DNA from: Amyelois transitella
Taxonomy: Eukaryota > Arthropoda > Insecta > Lepidoptera > Pyralidae
NCBI RefSeq assembly: GCF_032362555.1
Contig: NC_083512.1
Coordinates: 10,900,001 to 10,964,000 of the forward strand
Length of the DNA stretch: 64,000 nucleotides
Direction of reading: 5' to 3'
Every line of letters begins with the position of its first letter. Position 1 is the stretch's first letter. Shown in pieces: positions 44,164 to 55,775 of this stretch. A model generated the notes under the pieces. The model was not told the origin of the DNA and did not search any database. It was given only the letters and a program-made list of their open reading frames with translations. The translations under genes and the position numbers were made by a program.

Positions 44164-46751
44164 TATATTATGTAACTGACAAAGGATTGTACGTACGTAA
44201 AGCTGTGCTGTTGATTCTTAGTACTTAGTAGTTGCGTGGAAATATCGAGTCGGTTAACCGGGTCATAGCTGAAAACCAGTGCTTTGCTTATCCCGAGCAA
44301 TGAAATCCGCTGAGCTTATGACCTTTTTGAATTGCTGCGGCGTACACCTGCTTAGAGTTAAGTTATATATATTTTTTTTAATTATTTTATGTTGTATTTG
44401 AGAAGCTTGTGTACGTTGAGTTATTTAAAATTAAAAACAAACAAACAAACAAAGTACCTACTCGTAATAACTAAGGACACGCCAACCTACAAATCTGTCG
44501 ACTCAAAGGTTAATGCTATTTGTTTGATGATTTAGTCAATCAGACATCTATCATCTTTTTTATACTTACTTTAGACTAGTCCTAAGAGAATAATGTGGTA
44601 AATAAAACAATTGGAAAATATTAAATAAAATTTAACTATGTATATTTTTGTAAAATTCTTTGATATGTTAATTTAAGATGTTTCCTTTTACAATTTTGCG
44701 TTTTAGTAATGCTTATATAGCGTACAATATTGTAAACAAATATTAATACTATTAGGGTCAATCACAGTCATGAAATCCATATTTTTACACAAAACATTTA
44801 CTCTCCTTGTGGCTAGAGCGATGATTCGACTCGACCGCCAGCAAAGGTAAGATCTTCCGCCAGGCTAGGTGTTATGGGGAACCGCGGCTTCAACGATGTT
44901 GAGTCGGAAGTTACATATTATGCTCCAATCCATGAAAACTTTGTTTGCGCGATTTAGATTCGCTATTGTGATTGGCTGTTAGTGTAGAGATGTCGCCTCA
45001 TCCTTGTATCCTTGTTTAGTTTCGGTCTGTCGTCAGACTAACAAAGGTCAAACTACAGTCGATCTGAGTAAAAACCGGCAATCTCTTTAAATCATCTCGG
45101 TAAGGCACTACAACCCCAGACTCTGAACAACGCAGCTAAGGAGCTATGAGAGCGTTTTTGGAAATTCCCACGTGAGCGACGCCCCGTTGATGCCGATGAG
45201 AGCCCCGATGATCTGATGATAATGAAAAGCAATAGCCAATTATATTTTACCTGTTAGAAAGAAACCAATTGAAGTTGACGTAGAAATTTTTGACTAATAT
45301 TTGTTTTCAAGCTCTTAAGGCGAGGAAAAACATCGTGGGGAAATCTGACAACTGGGTGTGTGATTAACAGAGATCGGAATAGGTAGATTGAATTGGGGTC
45401 AATGAACTGAAACGTATATATTAATATGGACATGCCTCCGTCCGGGATTGCGGGATTTGTAAATTATTAAGATTTTTTCCGGAATTTTTACAAGTGGGAT
45501 GAAGAATATATTAGTGGTAGCTGTTTTCCCCCGACTTCGTTCACGTAAATTGTAGTCCTATGTTACCCGCGGACAATGTAGTTTACTGTAATTGTAAGTA
45601 CTGAAATGGAATCCCGGAAAAGAGGCTTATCCATGTTATGCTTTCTATGGTAATTCATGATGCAAGTACATAAAATCAATCTACCTATTCCGATCTCTGG
45701 TGATTAAGCGCCTGCGCCTGCGCCTGCGCCTACCTGTATTATGCACATTACGTCGACGTCGTGCCGACAACGCTCGGAAGATGCCAAGTGTGGGGAGGCT
45801 CTGAGATTCAAGCTAGGTTAAGTAAACCTGCAAAAATGCTTACGCCAATCCGGGGATGCTCCTCGTGTAAACCTGGCTTAGTGACTTCATGAGGGACTGC
45901 GGGCTCCTCTCCAGAAAGGTGAAGACCAAGACTAACGCCAGGAGAATGATACTTAAAAGTAAAATGGTTACACCAAACTTTTCGTTCGCTTTATAAAAAC
46001 TACAAGATGTTTTTTTTATTTTTATTTAAAATTTATTTTAAAATACTAAATCAATTCACATTAGGTACTTGTAATTCTCTCTCTATATACGTTTTCTTGA
46101 CCATGTCCTTGAGAATACATTTTCTCAACATGTCTTATAATCTGGTTTCAGAAACAGACTTAATATGATTCAAAATGATTCAAGTTAAAAATTAAATCAG
46201 TTATTATCAAAAATATGACTTTTTTTTTATTAATGTCTTGATTTATTTACATCAAATGCGTAACAAATTTCAGAGTGTTGCCAGATACTGCACATTTGGT
46301 CGCGCTGTACGAAACGCAGTCGTCGCATTTTAATTATTTAAAATGAAGTTGAGTCTGAACAAATGCGAAGACAGCGGCGCGTGCGTCGCGACTAGTCTGC
46401 GATCAGTTTAACGAAATACACAACAAACTATTGTTCTCTTACATAGGGTTGCCACACCTTTGAAACGATTTCTTCTAAAAATTTTGTACTATGTATTTAG
46501 TGCCTACGTAATAGAAACTAGATTGTTTTTTGTTATATTCAAAATTCGCTGGATATGATTCTTGTTTGTTGTACAATGATCCAAAATAGGTTGGGTTCCC
46601 CTCTCCGGCTCATGGTCCCAGCATGTGTACTTCGGATTATACAATCAAGAGGTGAATCAGGTTTTTACACGAAGCGACTCCTATCTGACCTCCGCAACCT
46701 TTGCAGGAGAACCTAGTTAATACTTAGTTTAATACTCTAAGACAAGGTTAC
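44164..46751. other. Intergenic between genes D and E
   Basis: Contains the repeat at 44811, a (CGCCTG)n run at about 45708-45731 and unclassified repeats at 45790-45960 and 46600-46730. No ORF or recognisable gene. Confidence 0.55.
44811..45010 (+). repeat. Second copy of the 18050 interspersed repeat
   Basis: GAGCGATGATTCGACTCGAC to TGTGATTGGCTGTTAGTG; about 85-90% similar by eye. Confidence 0.7.
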
Positions 46752-46757
46752 TTTATT
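46752..46757 (-). terminator. Probable poly(A) signal of gene E
   Basis: AATAAA on the - strand 150 bases past the gene E stop codon. Confidence 0.5.
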
Positions 46758-46906
46758 GTTTCAAACCCTTCTAATTTTACATTTACAATTATATTGTCAT
46801 TTTTATAACAATAAATTAATTTTCTGTTGTGGCAACCCTATTTATATGCCTTTGGCAATTTTATCATTTTTCATTAAACACCTAACAAATAAAATCTAAA
46901 CCAATT

Positions 46907-49900
46907 CTATACATTATCTTCTGAAGAGAGAAGCTGTTTCTGAACATGTTTCTCTTCTTCCACGTTCTCGTAAACAGATTTCGTGTCTTCTCTTTCTTCC
47001 TCGTCGAGGTCGTTGAACCCTTTCGTTAAGGTATTAGGAACTGTGTATACCACACTACCGCAGGCGTTGTCTGTAACAAAAAAAAAACATATGGTCACGT
47101 CTATATCCCTTGCGGGGTAGACAGAGCCAACAGTCTCGAAAAGACTGATAGGCCACGTTCAGCTATTTGGCCTAATGATAGAATTAAGATTCAAATAGCG
47201 ACAGGTTGCTAGCCCATCGCCTAAAAAAGAATCCCAAGTTTGTAAGCCTATCCCTTAGTCGCCTTTTACGACATCCATGGGAAAGAGATGAAGTGGTCCT
47301 ATTCTTTTTTGTACTGGTGCCGGGAACCACACGGCACTGCCGGGTCGACACGACACCAAAAAAAATATACATGTTTCTAAATTGGAATAACCTACCTATT
47401 GGCTACTAAAGATAACTTAACATAAAATCACGCCTTTTTCCCAGAGGGGTAAGCAGAGACTACATCTTTCCACTTGCCACGATCTCTGCATACTTCCTTC
47501 GCTTCGTCCACATTCATAACCCTTAATAATCCCTTGCCGTCCGGTGCCATCCTGTCTACATCCAACAATCTCCCGCAAGGGATGACGTGACTACATGAAT
47601 GAATGAATTAATGAATGATATACACCTATATACGTTACACACACCTAAACTTTAGGTCAAGCAACTGGTAGTGAATAAATATATCTAATAATAGTTGACC
47701 CAATTATTTGTAGCCCAATTCACTTTGTTCTTAATATAAAAGTCTGCAAAGGTGTTTCACCTCATTGTTATGTACTATTTATAAACAAAAGCTTCAGTTT
47801 TGTTCCGCTGAAAGACGTTGTTCAGTAAACCAGATGGACACCATTAGTTATTTAGTTGATATGCTTGTTTTTCGATTATAGTAATAAGAATAAGTTAATT
47901 TAAATTAGACAAAAAATCATAAATTTTAATAAAAAAAAAAGGATAGGACCACTCCATCTGTTTCATTATCATCATCATTGATGTCGTAAAAGGCGACTAA
48001 GGGATAGGCTTATGAACTTGGTATCCTTCTTTTTGGCGATGGGCTAGCAACCTGTTACTATTTGAATCTCAATACTATAATTAAGCTTAACAGTTGAACG
48101 TGGCCTACTGATTTTAAGGCTGTTGGCTGTGTCTACGCCGCAAGGGAGGTAGACGTGACTATAGGTATTTATGAATGTATTTTTAACACATTTTAATAAA
48201 ATAAAAATTCCCCACAATGTGAATATGTATTTAGTGAGATTCTTATATCTAGTCTTTTAAAGTCCAGACTCACAATAGTTGGGTGTTTTGGTCTCGTACT
48301 TCTTCCTGCGGCTGTAGATCCTCTGCATCACCACGATCATCACCATGAGCAGGAGGAGGATTATGGCTCCCGCCACAACCCACGATAGCTCCATACCAGC
48401 TAGACTGGAATCAGGAATAAATAAATTTTATATATTCAGATAGATGAACTCTTAATTGCACCAAAAGTAAAAGAAAAACTGATAAAAAAAACAGGTTATG
48501 AGGTACAAAGACTAAGGATTATAGCACACAGCAATAAATAAATTTTATTTATTTAGTTAGATAAATATACTCTTAATTGCACCAATAGTAAACAGGTTAA
48601 GAGGTACAAAGACTATTATATAGTTTACGCACCTATTATTTTTTTTATGTTATTCTATATTTATTATTTTCTATTTTAATTTTGCGTTTTTTTTAAAGTA
48701 TTTTCTGTCATAATAAATTTATACTGAATTCCTTAGCTTTGATTCATGTAAGTATTAGTATTTAAATTTTCTTTAAATTTCGCAAATTAAGAAATATTAC
48801 ACCACTTTTCAAAACCTTTGAAAATTATACTAATTCATACATAAACATCGAGTCACATAGAATGTTGATAAGCTAAGAATCACTTTGATTAATAAATAAT
48901 ACAAGCATATAAAATAAAGTAAATGAATATAACCATTCCGGGACTTGCATTTTTGTAAATAAGTGTAAGTTTTATATTTAGACTTATTTGTAGATTTATC
49001 TTTTAGTTTTCTTTCATTAGTTTTATTTAGATTTCATTGAGTTTTATTAAGGTACCTAACTTACAATGTGTTTTGAAAAGTAAATTGAACTTTATATAAA
49101 TATTCAATGTTTAAATAAAGTATTAATACAGGCAATACTAACGTGGTAGTTGGCGCTACTTCCGCTGACTCAACCCTGAAGCAGGGCTTATCATCATCAC
49201 ACCAGCATTCCCCATCAGAGCAGGTTCCGTTGCACGACTCACAGTTCACCCTGGAAATTGTATGAATGAATAAAAAAACTGTGCCGTGTGGTTCCCGGCA
49301 CCATTATAAAAAAGAATAGGACCACTCCATCTCTTTTTCAGGGATGTCGTAAAAGGCGACTAAGGGATAGGCTTATAAACTTGGGATTCTTCTTTTAGGC
49401 GACAGGCTAGCAAACTGTCACTATTTGAATCTCAATTCTATCATTAAGCCAAACAGCTGAACGTGGCCTATCTGTCTTTTTTAAACTGTTGGTTCTGTTT
49501 ACCCCGCAAGGAAATAGGCGTGATTATATGTATGTATGAATAAAAAAATATGTAAGGAACAAATCACACACATTAACTAACTTAAACCCCAAAGTAATTT
49601 CAACAAGAAATAAAATTTATAGTCCTAGAAGAACGTATCTTGATCAAATTAAGGCCGTCCTGGCAAAGGATCAGGTCAAGAGTACCCGAAACCGCCGAGC
49701 TTGCATGAAGAGAGTTAGATATGAATGTGGATGAAGCGATGGAAGTATGCAGAGATCGTGGCAAGTGTGACTTACGAGTAACTTTAAAAATATTTTCCTA
49801 TTTAAACTAATATGATCATATTATTCAGTATTAATAATTGTTTATATAAAAACTGGTAAAGTGTTTTACAAAACAATTCAACCACGTACCTATAGCAACT

Positions 49901-52900
49901 GACGGGTTTTATTAAGATAAATTTATACAAACAATGTAACCTAAACGAGGAAATTACAGCATTGTTGATTAAAGACGTAAATTTAACAATAACACTGGTA
50001 TAAATTGCAATATGTACCATATTCCTTGTTATAATGAACAATACTAATATTATAAAGCTGAAGAGTTTGTATGTTATTTGAACACGCTTATCTTAGGAAC
50101 TAATGGATCGAATTAAAAAAAAAAATTATGTTGAATACACCATTTACCTATCGAGGAAGGCTTTATAACATCACACTGCAACTATAAGGAGCGAAGAAAT
50201 AATGGAAAATGTGCAAAAAATGGGGGAAATTGTTCATCCTTGAGGGCTTCAATGATGCACAATATGACTAAATTGTATGAAGTCGCTGGCACAGCTAGTT
50301 TAACATAAAATATGTAAGTTTAAATGGTAAGAGGTATGCATACATACATGTATACAATAGCCAGGCAGTACCTAGTAAGTAGGTAGGCAGAGACTTAATC
50401 TTTCCACTTGCCACGATCTCTGCATTCCTTCGCTTTGTTCACATTCATAACTCTCTTCATGCACGCTCGGTGGTTTCGGGTAAGAGGTATTCAAATGTAC
50501 GTTAATAACGTCATAAATTAAATCTAGATGAATTAAGCTATGTGCACCTACTATGTGATTCTATTCTGTGGATGCTATAAGATAATCAAAGGAAAAAAGA
50601 ACTCACAACTAGCTTTTACCCGCAACTTCCTCCGCGTGAATTAAGCTCCACCTACACGCGCGAATTTAGCGTCATTTACAAAAGAAAAGTTTTTTCGTGA
50701 AACTCTCGGTTATTTTCGTTTATAACAGGACGAAAAGTACCTTATATCCTTCTCCAGACTCTCAATTATATGTACGGAAAATTTCAAGAAGATTAGCTTA
50801 GTAGATTACGTATTAAAAGACAACAAACAAACAAATGAACTTTCTTTTGCATTTTGCAGGAAACCCAGAATGGATTTTGGCAAATATTTTTTACATGAAA
50901 ATTTTAAATTATTTTTATTCAGAAAATTTGTACATATACTCAAGGCAAAATATTTTTTCCAAATTGCAACATATTTTTTTTTGCATTTATCATATTAATT
51001 GGGATTTTAAGGCAGGTTGATATTTGACAAGCAGCCTAACGTGAAAACATTAACAATATCTTAAACCACTAATATATAACTCTATTAATTAGCTTATCTT
51101 TGTATAAGATACATTAAGTAGGTATTATTTATCAACATAATATTTTTATTATCTTCCGTTATCCCATACGCGTTCATTAGCCAATGTAATTTAGCCCGTT
51201 AAAATAATCCAATTAAAAAAAAAAAAACATCTACTACCTACCAATATATTATGTACCAAAAGTTAACTGTATTTCATTTTTGGCGCACTGTAAAAGACGT
51301 ATTTATGGTTGGCATTGCAAAACAATAAAAGTCTTTGAAACGGTAATTAAATACTTTAAGCCTGAGGATGTCCCTTCAATGGTTGGTGAGCAATCAAAAA
51401 GTACTTTGTTTATTTTTTATTTACTGCAAAACTCGTATGTACAAATGTAAAATGTTGCAATCTGAAAGAAATATTTTGCTTTGAGTATGTACAACTTTTC
51501 AGAATAAAAACTAATTTTAAATTTTCATGTAAAATATATTTGCTAAAATTCATTACATTCTGAGTTTCATTCGATGATATAAAAAGATTTTACAAAGTTA
51601 ACAACGCTTCGACGCCTTTGGAATATTAATAACAATAATTTGTATTATAAACTGGCTGTGCCCGCAACTTCGTCCGCGTGGAATAGTTATTTTGGGCATT
51701 ATGTAATGGCTTGAGGGCTTCAGCCTTTTTACATTTTTCATTATTTTTTTACTCCTTATAGTTGCAGCGTGATGTTATATAGCCTAAAGCCTTCCTCGAT
51801 AAATGGTCTATTCAACGCAAAAAGAGTTTTTCAATTCGAACCAGTAGTTCCTGAGATTAGCACGTTCAAACAAACAAACAAACAAACAAACAACCTCTTC
51901 AGCTTTATTAGTATAGATAGATATAAAAAACAGTACTCACGGTTTTAATTCGATACACGTGCCATTCTCAGCCACGTATCCTCGATCACAAAGACATACT
52001 CCATCCAAATCGCAAGTCCCATGTTCACACACTCCAGGACACGGCTTGTAACAGACATGACTGTCACTCGCATTGCTCATATAGTCTTCATTACATCTGC
52101 AAGTATCTGGTGCTACGCATTCTCCGTTAACACAGCTCTTATTGCAAACTGGAGAGCAGATTCCTGCTTCTAAACTGAAACCTTCACGGCATTTGCATAC
52201 ATCAGGGCCTACGCAGTCTCCGTTAATACAATTGGAGCAAACTGGAGTGCAAATGTTCCCTTCTTCGGAACCTCTAAAGCCAGGTAGGCAGGAGCATTTG
52301 TTAGGTGAAACGCAAATAGCGTTAACGCATTCAATTTTGCACACTGGTGCGCAGACGTAAGGATCATTATCGGGCTGGTAGCCGCTGTCACAACCGCATT
52401 TCTCGGGCTCCGCACAATAGCCGTTCAAACATGGCTTGCTGCACACAGGAACGCATTTTCCGACGCTATTTTTGGAGAAGCCTGCATTACATTGACACAT
52501 GTTTGGAGCTACGCAATCACCGTTGTCACAATCATCGCATTTCGGACTGCATGTGAAGTTATTCATCTTATCGTATCCGTAAAGGCATGAACAGGTATTA
52601 GGAGCAATGCACGTAGCGTTGACGCATTCAGGTTCGCAAATTGGTAGGCAGTTTGTTGAGTTATTTGGGTCGATTTTGAAGCCTGTGTTGCAAGTGCAGT
52701 TCAGTGTTGATGGGTCGTTGTGGAAACCAGGGAGGCATTGAGGGCCGCAGTGAGTGTTGTTGAGGGGGACGTAGTCAGGATTGCACATGCATTCGTCGTC
52801 ACTGACGCAGACCGCGTTGACGCATGGGTCTTTGCAAGTGGGGGGGACGCACTGCCTGTTGTCTTTGAGGACTAGCGAGGTGGGGCACCGGCAGACGTTG

Positions 52901-54901
52901 GGTTCCACGCAGGTGCCTCCATCGCAGCCAAGGTCGCAGACAGCTTTGCAAGCCTTCTCCTTGCGGTTGTAATACCATCCGCTGCAGCACGCGTTCTTTT
53001 TCACTTTTTCAACGTATTGCTGTGGAGAAAACCATTTCGTTTAATATATTATAGTCTATGGTATTACTTTGTTTAGTTTTAAATAAATTGGAATTCGAAT
53101 GAAATCAAAATTTATGAATTATATCCATTTTTGTTAATTTAATTTGACGGCACGGCCCGGAAGTAAATTACTCGAATAACTATAAAAAAAATTTTGTTAT
53201 TGTTTGTTTGTAAACTCTTTTTTGCACATAAAAATAAATATATTGAATTTATTTGACGTCAACCAATGTTGTTAAACCATACGTTTTGACAATTATTAAG
53301 CGATATATAGTATCCTATAGTAATGAATAAAAATTTTGAATTTGAATTTGAATATGACCAATTAAAAACAGTTATTGGATTTAGAATATTTACAATGGTG
53401 TACTTCTCCCAATTGGGATTTCTTCCAGTCAACCAAATTTTATTCCTATTTCAATCTTAATAAAATAGTTATTGGTACTTACAACACGTTTTCCGCCTTT
53501 CCATTTGGTCTTCGGCACACTGAAACAAATGAAAATCTATTTCATCTTATGAAAATATCAAAAAGAGCGTGAAAAGACTTCTTCAGACTCTAGTGATGCT
53601 AATGCCAATAGGATGCCGTAACGTTAACCACATCTTAAGTGAATGAATATGATAAAATGTACGAACTTAAAATACATACATACTATAGTCACGTCTATAT
53701 TCCTTGCGGGGTATACAGAGCCAAAAGTCTTAAAAAAACTGAAAGGCTACCTACCAGCATTTAAATTAATGTAGGTATGTGCATTCTTGTTTTTTTTAAT
53801 AACGGTTTTTGTTTTGCAATAACGGTTTTTTTATACGATCTAAGTATACCGCAAACGCACCTCACTAAAAACTTTAACTTTAGGCCATAGTTTTAGCAGT
53901 CGACATAACGAACTGTATTAAACTTGATTAATTTTTTTGTCTGTATAGTTGTTTTATTAAGTTTTCTATAATATTCAAAATACAAAAAGAATTGAAATAA
54001 AAGAGTATACACAAATTAAAGCGTCGAAAATTTTGTATAATAAAATGTTTTTGCAATGCAAAAAAGGATACCCTATTTCCATCAAATTTTATGAAGTGAA
54101 AAATATTGATTTTAATTAATTTTTTTGACGCTATAAATTTATTATAAACGTACTTAACCAAAGAAAAAGAATGAAATAAGTAAGTTTAACTGAGACAATT
54201 TAGCAAATAAAAACTAAATTAAACTGAAATCTGTAATTTATTCTCCTTTCGATTTATTTCTTTACATTTTCACGGAAAAATTATTCAGAAAAATTAACGA
54301 ACACATCGTAAATAATTAAAGAGCTAAGGCCTACATACACACATACATAGTCACGTCCATATCCCTTGCGGGAAAGACAGAGCCACAAATCACATGGATT
54401 ATGTAACATTATATGCACATAATAAACAAATCGTTTTGGCTTTCTCTCGTAAAATAATCGCAAATAAAACCCCGTTATTTTCGTACATACATACATACAT
54501 ATGGTCGCGTCTATATTCCTTGTGGGGTAGACAGTGCCAAGAGTCTTGAAAAGACTCTTGGGCCACGTTCAGCTATTTGGCTTACTGATAGAATTGAGAT
54601 TCAAATAGTGACAGGTTGCTAGCACATCGCCTAAAAAAAGAATCTCAAGTTTGTAAAGCCTATCCCCTAGTCGCCTTTATAACATGGGAAATAGATTCAG
54701 TGGTCCTATTCTTTTTGTATTGGTGCCGGGAACCACACGGCACATTTTTACATGATTATTTTCATGTCCTTACTTGACCGTTTCGGGACAAACTCCTACT
54801 GGTAAATCCCTTGAACTCCTCCCCCTGCCTTCCACCTCACAAACAACCAAAACGCACAACACTACAGTTAAAAACAATACAGGTACGCGTAATCGATTCA
54901 T
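46907..54901 (-). CDS. Transmembrane receptor with about ten NIM repeats (gene E, NimC/Eater-like)
   Basis: Six exons closing to 548 aa: 54901-54774, 53519-53483, 53019-51941, 49250-49143, 48404-48274, 47070-46907. It has a signal peptide (about 1-25) and CCSGW at 66-70. About ten NIM units follow in exon 3 (for example CVNATCIAPNTCSC); the third is degenerate, having lost its first Cys pair (CLPGFHNDPS). A further Cys-rich unit is on exon 4, then one membrane helix (about 457-477) and a tail of about 70 residues with YTVP and YENV. Multi-NIM plus TM matches the NimC1/Eater class of phagocytic receptors (family knowledge). YENV fits a pYxN SH2-binding site, which is inference. Gene F is its paralogue. 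Introns hold several SINEs, one just before the last exon acceptor. Confidence 0.87.
47092..47335 (-). mobile_element. SINE copy next to gene E last-exon acceptor
   Basis: A sense-oriented copy relative to gene E. Its tail ends about 20 bases before exon 6, leaving only the T-run and GTTACAG acceptor in between. Confidence 0.88.
47415..47530 (-). mobile_element. RTE-like LINE 3' fragment (antisense) in gene E intron 5
   Basis: ATCACGCCTTTTTCCCAGAG through CATTCATAACCC; truncated. Confidence 0.75.
47936..48178 (+). mobile_element. SINE copy in gene E intron 5
   Basis: GGATAGGACCACTCCATCTG to GACGTGACTATAGG; CATCATCAT expansion near 47970. Confidence 0.8.
49281..49547 (+). mobile_element. SINE copy in gene E intron 3
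   Basis: Complete copy starting GTGCCGTGTGGTTCCCGGCA. Confidence 0.88.
49627..49768 (+). mobile_element. RTE-like LINE fragment in gene E intron 4-5 region
   Basis: Matches the LINE 3' region from AGAAGAACGTATCTTGATCA to GATCGTGGCAAGTG; the tail is lost, so it is an old fragment. Confidence 0.75.
50041..50298 (+). mobile_element. Lep1-type Helitron copy
   Basis: Begins ATACTAATATTATAAAGCTG (the conserved 5' end) and ends GGCACAGCTAG followed by T, the Helitron CTRR-T terminus. Non-autonomous. No target duplication, as expected for Helitrons. Confidence 0.75.
50380..50490 (-). mobile_element. RTE-like LINE 3' fragment (antisense)
   Basis: Degenerate LINE end with TTTCCACTTGCCACGATCTC and the downstream CATTCATAACTCTCTTCATG landmark. 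Confidence 0.7.
51652..51917 (-). mobile_element. Lep1-type Helitron copy
   Basis: Antisense copy: conserved GCCCGCAACTTCGTCCGCGT hairpin region at the 3' end and TTCAGCTTTATTAGTATAGA at the 5' end. Includes a (CAAA)n expansion at 51868-51893. Confidence 0.75.
54488..54744 (-). mobile_element. SINE copy in gene E intron 1
   Basis: Complete antisense copy ending GGGAACCACACGGCAC, 24 bases beyond the gene E exon 1 donor side. Confidence 0.88.
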
Positions 54902-55238
54902 TGTAAATTAATCGATTAATCTTATAACGAACGATGCGCGCGTTCAGTCTGACGATCGGAACAATATAGACGTATAGGTACATGAATAAGGTACCAAAAG
55001 CTTGATAAAGTTATCACATCCTGCGCATGCGCATGTAAGCCCAATTTTCCATAATACAATGTAGCACAATAATAACTATTCATATTAAACTGCTTTTCTA
55101 TTAACAAGAACCGTATTTTTTTTTAGTTTAATTGCAGTGATGCGTCGAATTGGGCAATTAATTTTAACTGTCTTTCATGAAGACAGAGTAACTGATTATG
55201 AGTCATGGGACGCGAGAGATAAATTAAGATTCAAAACG

Positions 55239-55489
55239 CGCCGTGTGGTTCCCGGCACCAATAAAAAAAAGAATAGGACCACTCCGTCGTTAAAGTCGAC
55301 TAAGGGATAGGCTTATAAACTTGAGATTCTTCTTTTAGGCGATAAGCTAGCAACCTGTCACTTTTTGAATCTCAATTCGATCATTAAGCCAAACAGCTGA
55401 ACGTGGCCCATCAGTCTTTACAAGACTGTTGGCTCTGTATACCCGACAAGGGATATAGACGTGACCATATGTATGTATGTTAAAACGAT
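55239..55489 (+). mobile_element. SINE copy upstream of gene E
   Basis: GCCGTGTGGTTCCCGGCACC to (TATG)n with a short deletion at 55290. Confidence 0.88.
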
Positions 55490-55611
55490 AATATTAGGAC
55501 GTTTTTGTTTGTGACAATGTTGACTCAATGTTACAGTTCATATTTAATCGACTCCGATGTGACTTTGAGTGATTGATTTTTTAAAATGTTTTTTACGCAA
55601 TCACTAGGCGT

Positions 55612-55775
55612 TACATACATAAATAAAATCACGTCTATATCCCTTGTGGGGTAGACAGAGCCAAGAGTCTCGAAAAAAAATTGAAAGGCGTCGTTTGGCT
55701 TTATGAAGGAATCGAGATTCAAATAGTGACAGGTTGCTAGCCCGACGCCTAAAAGAAGAATCCCTAGTATAGAAG
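55612..55775 (-). mobile_element. Truncated SINE copy
   Basis: ATCACGTCTATATCCCTTGT to CCCGACGCCTAAAAGAAGAA. Confidence 0.75.
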
